Source: Eutrigla gurnardus
Taxonomy: Eukaryota; Chordata; Actinopteri; Perciformes; Triglidae
DNA: 64,000 bases
NCBI GenBank assembly: GCA_963514095.1
Contig: OY741281.1
Span: 9,893,819-9,957,818, forward strand
Reading direction: 5' to 3'
In this document: positions 15,101-21,760 of the stretch, piece after piece
Layout of the letters: the number at the start of each line of letters is the position of its first letter
How positions within the stretch are numbered: the first letter of the stretch is position 1
Notes under the pieces: generated by a model
Database searches by the model: none
What the model saw: the letters and a program-made list of their open reading frames with translations, nothing else
What the model was told of the DNA's origin: nothing
Position numbers and translations under genes: made by a program

Positions 15101-17818
15101 ATATAATAAAATATTCCACAAAATGATTAGCAAGTAAATAATAAGATAAGACAGATTAATTATAAGATAAGACAGATTAATTAGTTAAGATGTAAACTGT
15201 ACCACTTGGTCCATGGGGTCATTGGAGTAGTTGTTTTCAGCATGTGTGCAGCGGATCCAGGCAGGTTTCAGCAGCTCTTCCTCCTCTTTCTCTTCATCAC
15301 CCTTATCTTTCTCGTTGTCGTTCTCTCGGTCACGTTCCCGTTCCCTCTCTCGCTCTCTCTCTCTGTCGGTGAAGGGCTCTTCGGACTCTCTGCTTCTGAT
15401 GGAGCTGCGCTCTCGGCTCAGGCCGGAGGAGCTCTCCGACCTTCTGTTCCTCTCCTCTTCCCAGCAAACCCGTTTCCTGTCTCTGCTTGAGGAACGACTG
15501 CACAGCACAGACAAGACAAAAAAAAAGACCAATTATCTCAATCACTCGAGATGAAGGTCATGACCACTGGTTGTCATGTGACCAAAGGACTGAGTTAAGG
15601 TCACGTGATGACACCTGAGGCAGCTCCAAGTGCTCTATGAAGAATGTGATTTAATAACAGTGTTATTAAAGGGGAACTGCAGGGCTCAACACTAACTTTT
15701 TAAAGTGGTTGGGAAACTTTTAATATAATTGCCTATGTCAGCTTAATGACAAGAATGTGACATGAGGAAAAAAAGGTTTAATACAGTAGCAGAGTAAATT
15801 CTGTGTGTTATTAGTTAACGTGACCTTCTTTTATTCCTGGTATACAGAATAGGATTAACGCAGCTGTTATGTTCTTCACAGAACCCTCAAAATGAATCCA
15901 GCAAGTCACTGGTTTGCTGTTCATCCGTCCCCTCCCTTTTAAAATTTAGGATTTCTGGACCACCACAGATTTTGACATTGACACGTCAGCATTGAAGTCT
16001 TGGACTGTGGGTCCGTCAAGTGACACAAAAATCAGCTACTTTCAGAGATGATCCAATCTGCCTCGATTCTGCTTCGACATCTGAATGTCGTCTCACACTG
16101 AGGTGCATGTTTGATTTTTTTTCAAATGTTAAAAAGTAGTTGCCACTGAGGGCAACCTTTCCTGAGGATTTCAAATATGTCAGTCAAATTACTAGTCATT
16201 GGAAGCACCACTCAAATGTGAAAAGAGTGTAAAACATATATATAGTGGCTCTAGATAAGCTTTGTGGGAAAGGATTACCACAATAACCACCCGATTTTGT
16301 CGACTTGGAGTACAATTTTTTTTTTACAAAAAACAGATGTAATAGTGGTGTGGTCTAGGTAAAGGCGCTGACCATTTACCAGAACATCCCTGGTTCACAT
16401 CTGGCCATGGACCTTTGTTCCATGTCTTGGGCAGTGGGTAAAGCTGTTCATCCTTTAATGACTTCACGGTTTCTACCGCTTGTCCAAGACACTGAACCCC
16501 AAGTTGCTCCCTGGGCCCCTTAAAGCAGCCCACTGTTCCTAACGCTTAAGATGGGTTAAAGGCAGAGGTTGAACTTGAATTTATGTTCCTGTATGTAGGA
16601 CTGAAATAAAGTTTCAGCTTTTGAAGTCTCCCTTCATCTGTCTACTGTCTCACATCTTCCAGCTATTGAAGGAATAAAATGCCCCTAAAATATAACACAT
16701 GAAAACGTTAATATACACATCAGGCATTGTGTTCTTAAAGGTGAGTACTTTTTCAAACGAGGAAGTGTGACTGTGTAGCTTTTATAAGACAAACAATGGA
16801 CTGTATGTGTACCTTCGAGGCCTCTTTCTGTGTCTGTCGGGCGACTGGGATCTCCGACTTTCTCTGTGACGGTACCTCTCCCTGGTAACAAACAAACACA
16901 TGGTAGTAAGAAAATAAAAACATGTCACAGATCCCATTTACAAGAGTTACTGCTATTTATGTACCTGCTACGATCCCTGCTCCTGAGTCTGGGTGAAGTC
17001 CGGCCTCTGTCATACTCAGACCTGTACCGCCCACCCTCCGGCCTGCCACGCCTGTCTGGATCCCTCCCGCGGTCCTTCCTCTCTACAGGAAATTCCATTT
17101 TATGCCTATCACCATGGCTGCCATAGCCATAGCCTTTCTGCCTGTGGTCATCGTGACGGTACCCTCTTTCTGGAGACCTCCTGTTGTCAATGGGCTTCTC
17201 ATACTTGAATTGCCCCCCGTGCCTGAAACTGTGGTCCGGCTTGAAAGAGCTGGTACTCTGAGTGTAGCCAGGGCTGAAGGGAGGAGGAGGGAAAGGAGGG
17301 TGAGGAGGATGGGGATAGTTCATGGAGTATGGAGAGTGGTAGCTCATAGACTGTGATGCTATGGGGGGTGGCATGGATGGGTGTGGGATTGGCGGTGGGG
17401 GCACAGGAGGCATCATGTAGGGGTGGTAGGCATTCTGAGCAGACACCTGGGACCCTGCCGTGGGACCACCTGTGGAGTTTGGTAGTGGAGGTGGTGGAAA
17501 GTTCGGCGGGGGTTCAGGGTAGCCCTGTCGAACAGGGGGCTTGGGGAAAGGTGGGCGGACTGGGCACTGGTTAAGAGAACTGGGAGTCTGGGACGGTGCT
17601 GGTGGAGGGTACTGCATGAAGTCAGAGTGTGGAGGCATGTAGCCACTATTTCCATGGTAGGTTGAACTGGGAGGAGTCTGAGGATCGTAGTGGTACTGGG
17701 GAACAGGAGGTTGGGGAGGTGGCGGCCTCAGGTTGGTGGGGCGGTAGTTTTGATGGGAGCCGTGCTGGCCTGGGGGCATTCCTCCCCTGTGACTCCCCCG
17801 ATCCTGATGGAACGACAT
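2680..17818 (-). CDS. drosha: DROSHA, 5' part of the gene (13 coding exons, partial)
   Basis: Drosha is the nuclear RNase III of the Microprocessor; with DGCR8 it cuts pri-microRNA hairpins to pre-microRNAs. I joined 13 minus-strand exons (16965-17820, 16813-16881, 15203-15497, 13777-13918, 12554-12714, 11010-11090, 9739-9825, 9457-9543, 6864-6935, 6447-6528, 6154-6222, 4820-4989, 2680-2804). All introns are GT-AG, and coding length is 2294 nt (764 codons + 2 nt) with no frame break. The product has a Pro-rich region (about residues 20-235), an RS/RE-rich region (about 236-400), an acidic Ser stretch (about 454-470), then the central platform/PAZ-like domain. Zinc-ligand residues known from the human protein are present: C514, C516, H527, C539, H587, C652, H656. 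The start ATG at 17818 begins MSFHQDRG, matching an internal Met of the human N-terminus; no in-frame ATG lies upstream in the predicted 5' exon. The RNase III and dsRBD exons are outside the window to the left. Confidence 0.96.
3628..3697 (+). repeat. Intronic direct repeat, copy 1
   Basis: The block beginning AAAGCAAATCTTTGACGG recurs at 4022-4091 with three mismatches in the central part (GAGCCAAAC versus GGGTCAAGC). The offset is 394 bp, so this looks like a local segmental duplication rather than a dispersed element. Confidence 0.8.
4022..4091 (+). repeat. Intronic direct repeat, copy 2
   Basis: Second copy of the 70-bp block at 3628-3697. Similarity stops just after TTAGCTTCTG. Confidence 0.8.
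4820..4989 (-). CDS. drosha: DROSHA exon 13 (connector-helix region)
   Basis: A 170-nt exon, about residues 667-723. Acceptor GTCATAG, donor ATG/GTGAGG. It encodes GGKEVLSMHQVLLYLLRSSK and MLQWEELEWQKYAEECKGMI, ending VTNPGM. It is almost identical to human and leads into the long helix before the first RNase III domain. Confidence 0.96.
4990..6153 (-). other. DROSHA intron 12
   Basis: A 1164-bp intron between the exons encoding FLP and GGKEV. Nothing else recognised. Confidence 0.7.
6154..6222 (-). CDS. drosha: DROSHA exon 12 (zinc-site Cys/His)
   Basis: A 69-nt exon, about residues 644-666. Acceptor CTTCCAG, donor CTG/GTGAGA. It encodes PEFEAAGCQRFHFMPRFVRF and LP. The C-x3-H pair C652/H656 matches human C676/H680. 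The segment before it is two residues shorter than human. Confidence 0.95.
6447..6528 (-). CDS. drosha: DROSHA exon 11
   Basis: An 82-nt exon, residues 617-643 plus one base. Acceptor TTTCCAG, donor ACAG/GTACGG. It encodes NYCVRGLELFASYLFQDILE and LYDWNLT, matching the human central domain. Confidence 0.96.
6529..6863 (-). other. DROSHA intron 10
   Basis: A 335-bp intron of ordinary composition; no internal feature recognised. Confidence 0.75.
6864..6935 (-). CDS. drosha: DROSHA exon 10
   Basis: A 72-nt exon, residues 593-616. Acceptor ATCACAG, donor GAG/GTCAGT. It encodes IPLCRVIRFNIDYTIHFIEE and MTPE, almost identical to the human PAZ-like region. Confidence 0.96.
6936..9456 (-). other. 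DROSHA intron 9 with a CpG-richer core
   Basis: A 2.5-kb intron. Positions about 7690-8150 and 8430-8600 are clearly richer in G+C and CpG than the AT-rich flanks. They are separated by an AT-rich segment that ends in a TG microsatellite. I could not assign coding sequence there; an alternative promoter or nested first exon is possible. Confidence 0.6.
8378..8411 (+). repeat. (TG)n microsatellite
   Basis: About 17 uninterrupted TG units inside DROSHA intron 9. Confidence 0.95.
9457..9543 (-). CDS. drosha: DROSHA exon 9
   Basis: An 87-nt exon, residues 564-592. Acceptor TGTTCCAG, donor AGC/GTAAGC. It encodes TDRPTVIEYDDHEYLFEGFS and LFSHTPLAS. H587 aligns with the human second-site zinc ligand H609. 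Confidence 0.96.
9739..9825 (-). CDS. drosha: DROSHA exon 8
   Basis: An 87-nt exon, residues 535-563. Acceptor CTCTTACAG, donor CTG/GTATGT. It encodes PVKHCRPMNNNAGKLYHYRI and TVSPPTNFL. C539 matches human C561, a ligand of the second zinc site. This is part of the platform subdomain. Confidence 0.96.
9826..11009 (-). other. DROSHA intron 7
   Basis: A 1184-bp AT-rich intron; no other feature recognised. Confidence 0.7.
11010..11090 (-). CDS. drosha: DROSHA exon 7 (zinc-site cysteines)
   Basis: An 81-nt exon, residues 508-534. Acceptor CGTCCAG, donor GAG/GTATGA. It encodes MNDGPLCKCSAKARRTGIRH and SIYPGEE. C514, C516 and H527 match the human zinc-site ligands C536, C538 and H549 with a constant 22-residue offset. 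The fourth ligand of that site lies in the RNase III part, outside this window. Confidence 0.97.
11091..12553 (-). other. DROSHA intron 6
   Basis: A 1463-bp intron. It contains a compound TA/CA microsatellite and a 24-bp tandem duplication near 12110-12220; otherwise unremarkable. Confidence 0.7.
12109..12220 (+). repeat. Compound (TA)n(CA)n tract plus 24-bp tandem duplication
   Basis: About 17 TA units, a short A run and about 10 CA units are followed by two copies of a 24-bp unit containing CATCAGAATGAGATCATAAT. The TA part can form a hairpin and is likely length-variable. Confidence 0.9.
12554..12714 (-). CDS. drosha: DROSHA exon 6 (acidic Ser stretch, start of central domain)
   Basis: A 161-nt exon, residues 454-507. 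Acceptor CCCTTTTAG, donor CAG/GTCGGT. It encodes an acidic serine tract (DSSSESDCESDGEGS, SSSSDSEVFDVIAEI) followed by KRKKAHPDRLHEELWYND, which matches human almost exactly. The Lys/Arg cluster plus acidic serines resembles a casein-kinase-2 target region (inference). Confidence 0.95.
12715..13776 (-). other. DROSHA intron 5
   Basis: A 1062-bp AT-rich intron; nothing else recognised. Confidence 0.7.
13777..13918 (-). CDS. drosha: DROSHA exon 5
   Basis: A 142-nt exon, residues 407-453 plus one base. Acceptor TTGTTCAG, donor CCAG/GTGGGC. It encodes GDSTVVGTSKLRDLYDRFEE and continues to KTKLDEDP, nearly identical to human. This conserved stretch precedes the central domain. Confidence 0.95.
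13919..15202 (-). other. DROSHA intron 4
   Basis: A 1284-bp AT-rich intron containing a GAA triplet tract (14801-14828). Confidence 0.7.
14801..14828 (+). repeat. (GAA)n microsatellite
   Basis: Nine GAA units in DROSHA intron 4. Confidence 0.9.
15203..15497 (-). CDS. drosha: DROSHA exon 4 (RE-repeat and EELLKP segment)
   Basis: A 295-nt exon covering about residues 308-406, with acceptor GTGCAG and donor GTG/GTACAG. It starts SRSSSRDRKRVCWEEE, equivalent to human SREKKRARWEEE. It then contains a simple Arg-Glu repeat (about 15320-15372) encoded by a GA/CT-type microsatellite. It ends in the strongly conserved LLKPAWIRCTHAENNYS and DPMDQV. The repeat is longer and more regular than anything I recall in mammals, so its length may vary between individuals. 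Confidence 0.93.
15498..16812 (-). other. DROSHA intron 3
   Basis: A 1315-bp intron. In mammals, Drosha has extra coding sequence here (between the RS segment and SREKKRARW). I searched both strands by eye and saw nothing like it. The intron contains a decayed SINE at 16343-16696. Confidence 0.65.
16343..16696 (+). mobile_element. Decayed tRNA-derived SINE
   Basis: The order of motifs fits a fish tRNA-derived SINE: an A-box-like GGTCTAGGTAAAGG, a degenerate B-box GGTTCACATCT, a GGACCTTTGTTCCATGTCT segment, then a 3' end with AATAAAATGCCCCTAAAATA. The middle is disrupted. Family not certain. Confidence 0.4.
16813..16881 (-). CDS. drosha: DROSHA exon 3 (RS segment)
   Basis: A 69-nt exon with acceptor TTACCAG and donor AAG/GTACAC. 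It completes codon 285 (AG+G = Arg) and encodes ERYRHRESRRSQSPDRHRKR and a few further residues, matching the Arg/His-rich human segment before SPSLERSYKKEY. It ends in phase 2 (AG). The next recognisable exon starts with T, giving Ser, so direct joining to exon 4 stays in frame. Confidence 0.9.
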
Positions 17819-17820
17819 GA
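16965..17820 (-). CDS. drosha: DROSHA exon 2: start codon, Pro-rich and first RS segment
   Basis: The acceptor (…CCACAG) leaves TC before the ATG at 17818-17816. The exon encodes residues 1-284 plus two bases (AG) of codon 285. The first part is Pro/Tyr/Ser-rich with runs such as PPPPIPHPSMPPPI. The last fifty residues are Arg/Asp/Ser-rich (RRSPERGYRHDDH, DRGRDPDRRGRPEGG, YDRGRTSPR). In human Drosha this region is dispensable for cleavage and carries nuclear-localisation and phosphorylation sites. The donor is AG/GTACAT. An open frame continues upstream of the acceptor but looks intronic. Confidence 0.93.
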
Positions 17821-18753
17821 CTGTGGACATGACAAAATAATTAGTTACAAAACAAGAAACAAACCTAAACATAAAGTAAATACACCTAGATAAAAGGTCT
17901 ATAGTCTTCTGCTTTAATAACTTGTTAGGGTTATGGACATATAATAACAACCGTGACACCATATGACAGGACAAGTTAGATTTAAAAGTGCTTGGTATCA
18001 TCTCTGAACTGGAGAACACTGCTTCCCAATCTTCAAAGTCAGTTTCCACATCGAACAGTGTTTCCCATCTAACTGCCTTCTGCACTTGGGGTTTGGGCTA
18101 CAGTTTGCTTCTAATTAAGTTATGATTAGGAATGGTAGAGAGGATTGATGTTAAAGGAAACATAAATTGATGTACACACACCTGGAGACACAGCTGTGAT
18201 TAACAATAATTAGTAATGGGTTAATTATGTATGTGTATATATATATATATATAAATGCTAAAATGTGTGAGTAAAACTAGAATAGATCTAGACATGTAGG
18301 ATTAAAAATGTTCATACAGAACGGACTAGAAAGACTTTACCATAAGGAAGCTGAACAACGTTCAACGAATTGCTTAGACAACGTTAGCTGTAATGCATCA
18401 TTAGCTAGCTAGCTAGCGTTAGCCACAACAGGAGGCGTTTCCGATCCAAAGCATACAGCATGGGAAAGTCGGTTATTAAATGTTAGCGTTAGAAGAGACT
18501 GTATTCACTCTGGGTCAACATGCACGTTAGTATTATGTTTGAGCAAAGCGCAACAGCCAGGTTACAGCTCCACTGGCTACCCAGTGGTAACATGTTAGCA
18601 AGCCTGCTAGCACTTCATGCCAGGATACGAGTGGGACAAATTGCTTGAAACTACACAGAGCGCTTGCTACATGAGCGAATAATTCCGTCTGCACCACGGG
18701 TTAAAACAATCTTAATTACATCAACGTTACTGGTTTCAAATAGCGCTACTCAC
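17821..18753 (-). other. DROSHA intron 1 (predicted)
   Basis: A 933-bp stretch between the predicted 5' exon and exon 2. It contains short TA and AGCT repeats (about 18236-18254 and 18404-18416). No coding sequence recognised. Confidence 0.5.
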
Positions 18754-18830
18754 ATGCAATTACGTGATACGACGTGCCTTCTGTTTGGTATACGGAGGGT
18801 CCGAGTTTCTGGTCGGACGGGTTAGCGAGA
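18754..18830 (-). other. drosha: DROSHA probable non-coding exon 1 (5' UTR)
   Basis: A strong donor (CAT/GTGAGTAG) lies at 18754/18753 on the minus strand. It is in the right place to splice over a 933-bp intron to the exon 2 acceptor at 17820. The joined frame upstream of the DROSHA ATG stays open but holds no ATG, which supports a non-coding exon. The 5' boundary is a guess; no transcript evidence was available. Confidence 0.45.
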
Positions 18831-18930
18831 AGGAACAAGGATGAACCAATCACATTCAGTGACTCGGTTGTTGGCCAATGAAATACCGGTTAGGTTTTCA
18901 AGGCGAGTTTCCGACAGGTTGGGGCGGCGG
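18831..18930 (-). promoter_or_regulatory. DROSHA probable promoter with two CCAAT boxes
   Basis: Two CCAAT pentamers on the plus strand (18846-18850 and 18875-18879), i.e. inverted ATTGG boxes relative to DROSHA, lie 90-125 bp upstream of the predicted donor. The surroundings are richer in CpG than the flanks and have no TATA box. This fits a housekeeping-type CCAAT promoter. The transcription start site is inferred. Confidence 0.4.
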
Positions 18931-19058
18931 AAGCACAAATTAATTAAACTCATAGCAACAGAGACAGTTTCGAAGTAAACAACCACTTCGTCATTTTATA
19001 TTATATATTATTATATTATTTGAATTTTATTTTTTTTATTTAGTCTGACAGCTTTCTC

Positions 19059-19104
<46 letters not shown>

Positions 19105-19855
19105 CGTGCGTGTGTGTGTGTGTGTGCTTTAATTTGTCTTACATATCGTCAAATACAGTTCGATACTTTTTAGTGATATCCAACTAATAAATACGCTTTA
19201 ACACTGTTCTTGTGCACTTGTGCCATTTATCCACTAGAGGGCAGCAGACTTCTTGTTAAAATTGCATCACAATGAATTAGCAACATCACCATGGGAACAT
19301 ATCACACACCATTCAATTGTGAATGAGGCAGAGGCAACACAGAATATTTAACATAGTACATGTATTTTTTCAGGCTAAAACTCTCTAACTGCTTTCTTAA
19401 TGTGCCCGGGGAACACTTAGGTCTAAATCCATGCTACTTTTCCTGTAGGCCTATTATTCTGACTGCGGAACCTGTTTGACATCTGCTTTGTATTGATCTA
19501 ACCCTGTCTCAGGAGCTGTTGGTCTGAATGCATGACTTACGGCCCAGTTTTTAACCTCGGCGGCCTAGCATCGATGGGCTCCCTGCTGTGATGTTATGCA
19601 CTGCACATCATCGATGGATGCCTTACTGTGGAGGAGCGAGGTTAAAGTGCAGGAGCCCACACAGTTTGCTTGTAGATATTATTCTGTCCTGACTACTAAT
19701 CACCTAAGAGAATCATTTAGACTGCTTAGTAGAGTGTTAATACCAAGTGTGTGGACACCCCTGCTCACATGTATTTTATTTTACTTTTGGTCTTAAGGTT
19801 TTCTTTGGTTTTGGTTAAATTTTCATGCACTTAAGCAACTTTTAAAGTCCAGCCA
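18931..19855. other. Intergenic, upstream of DROSHA
   Basis: No gene recognised. A long TG microsatellite lies at 19061-19126; the rest is AT-rich single-copy-looking DNA. Confidence 0.6.
19061..19126 (+). repeat. (TG)n microsatellite with CGTG interruption
   Basis: About 33 dinucleotide units with three CGTG variants near the 3' side. Potential Z-DNA-forming tract. Confidence 0.95.
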
Positions 19856-20517
19856 TTGGCAGTATGGTGCGCTAACAACAACATTGCGCTCAACACCACC
19901 AAAGAGCTCATTGTCGACTTCCCGGTGTGGTATAGGAACTGCACAATTGCTGACAGGAAAGCCCTAGAGTGAGTGGTGATAGCTGCTCAAAAAATCATTA
20001 ATACATCATTCCCTGCCATCACTGACCTTCAGCACTCATGGTGTCTGCGACGTGCACACAATATCATCAAGGACCACATGCACCCCAGTCATGGACTGTT
20101 CTCCATCCTCCCATCTGGGAGACGTTACAGGAGCCTTAGGAGTACAGCTTTTTTTCACAACACTCCAACGGCCCTACCCCACCCCGCCCCCCTCATGGAT
20201 TATGGACTGTCTGACTACATCTGACCACTATGCACTTTATTAATGCACTTCAATAATTCACTTTATATGATCATTCTGCATTCTGTCTCTCTACTATTCA
20301 TGGACTATGGACTGTTTGATTCCCACTATGCACTTTAATGCATTTTAATAATGGACTAATATGATCATATTGCATTTTTGTTTTTTGTTTGTATGTCTTT
20401 TTTTAAAGCACTGCTATAAGGAAAGCACTTTTTAAATGATTACACTACTGGTCAGATGTTTGTTGTACTGGTTGTTCTTACTTGAGCAATGACAATAAAG
20501 TTGAATCTAATCTAATC
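19856..20517 (+). mobile_element. Truncated, internally deleted LINE (non-LTR retrotransposon) 3' part
   Basis: Residues like NNNIALNTTKELIVDF (from 19870) match a reverse-transcriptase motif of L2/Rex-type LINEs. From about 20030 a second frame reads CLRRAHNIIKDHMHPSHGLF and ILPSGRRYRSLRS, the familiar C-terminal region of the same proteins. Between them most of the polymerase is missing. The 3' end has AATAAAG followed by a short ATCTA repeat, the usual LINE tail. Dead copy; clade not certain. Confidence 0.7.
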
Positions 20518-20988
20518 TTATATTTTTCCTTCACATACATTGCAAAGAAGACACATTTTCCATCAGACTTGCTGTTTTTATTTTTCCTCTGGCTTGTCTG
20601 ATTATGTTTCAATTTTATGCTCTGCTTGGCTCCTGTCCTGGCAGCTAGAGCTGGATCCACTTTTTTCTTGCCCATTCTTACAGGGCAAGGTGGTCGGGGT
20701 TGGTCGACTGGAGGGAGGAAAGGAGGTCAGTTTCAAACAAGTCTGCAGAAGTCCAGTGAGGCGGTTGAGGTGGTGGACAGGTCAAAAAACAGAAGGGTCA
20801 GGCCGGGTTAGGAGACTGTTGTTCGTCTGAACCACTTGTCGCCTCAACATAACTAAGTACTTCGTCAATTTAAACCAAACTATGTTTTCTACTCAACCTT
20901 ACCAAGTATTTTCATTTTGCCTAAACCTGAATGTAGTTTTGTATTATTCTGTTTGCAAACAATGTTTTTTTTTAATTACAACTGTTTG
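20518..20988. other. Intergenic segment, possible retroelement debris
   Basis: No gene recognised. Positions 20690-20830 have a G-rich composition resembling other fish retroelement debris, but I cannot name a family. Confidence 0.35.
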
Positions 20989-20999
20989 GTCTGGGGAAG

Positions 21000-21260
21000 G
21001 TTCTCTCCGGGTTCTCCGGCTTCCTCCCACAGTCCAAAGACATGCAGGATGGGGATAGGTTGATTGATAACTCTAAATTGCCCGTAGGTGTGAATGTGAG
21101 CGTGAATGGTTGTCTGTCTCTACATGTCGGCCCTGTGATGGACTGGCGTCCTGTCCAGGGTGTACCCTGCCTTCGCCCAATGACAGCTGGGATCGGCTCC
21201 AGCCCCCCCGTGACCCTGAATACAGGATAAGCGGTAGAAAATGGATGGATGGATGGATGG
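21000..21260 (+). mobile_element. 5'-truncated SINE/L2-tail retroposon with target duplication
   Basis: Same family as 54051-54432 but lacking the tRNA-like head. It starts at GTTCTCTCCGGG and ends in an ATGG repeat. An 11-bp duplication GGTCTGGGGAA flanks it (20989-20999 and 21259-21269), showing LINE-mediated insertion with 5' truncation. Confidence 0.85.
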
Positions 21261-21269
21261 TCTGGGGAA

Positions 21270-21722
21270 AAAAAAGTGTGTGTTGTGGCAAACCAGGGGA
21301 AATCAACGAGCCAACCCAGCACAGGGGGCGGATCCCCAAGCTCCGACTAGGGGAGGTGATGGAAGGAGTGTTTTTCCCAGTGCAGGTTCTGCAGCCGCTG
21401 GGAACATAGCACTGGACACACCTGCACCCCTCAGCTAATCAGAGAGGCATTAAGAGGCAGACTCACAAAGCAGCGGGAGAGAGGGTGAAATCAAAGGAGG
21501 AAGCCGGCCACAGGACGGAGGACACTATCAGGAGCTGGCAGATGGATCACACTCTCTACTGGGACCCAGAGTACGGCTGTGTGGTGAAGTAGGATAAAGA
21601 CCCCAGATGAATCCTCAGTTATAGTTTGACCCATTTTACTGTTCCCCTAGAACCCCTTTATTGAATAAAACCCATTATTTCATGTTGTCTGTCTCTGCCT
21701 CCTAATTTATCAGTGAATCTTG
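21270..21722 (+). mobile_element. Possible LTR or retroposon 3' end
   Basis: A GC-richer block (21290-21640) ends in a poly(A)-signal-like AATAAAAC (21665-21672) and pyrimidine-rich sequence, resembling a fish LTR. I could not find convincing TG…CA ends or a target duplication, so this is tentative. Confidence 0.3.
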
Positions 21723-21729
21723 CCGTCGC

Positions 21730-21731
<2 letters not shown>

Positions 21732-21760
<29 letters not shown>
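21732..21760 (+). repeat. (TG)n microsatellite
   Basis: About 14 TG units followed by a G-rich stretch. Confidence 0.95.

Noticed and set aside
15206..15554. Plus-strand frames over DROSHA exon 4
   Set aside because: Translation is Ser/Phe/Leu-rich, the reverse reading of the RE-repeat exon; the minus strand matches DROSHA exactly.
16925..18085. DROSHA frame extension upstream of 17820 (residues MQKAVRW…)
   Set aside because: A good acceptor (CCACAG) precedes the MSFHQ start and the upstream residues do not resemble Drosha; taken as intronic read-through.
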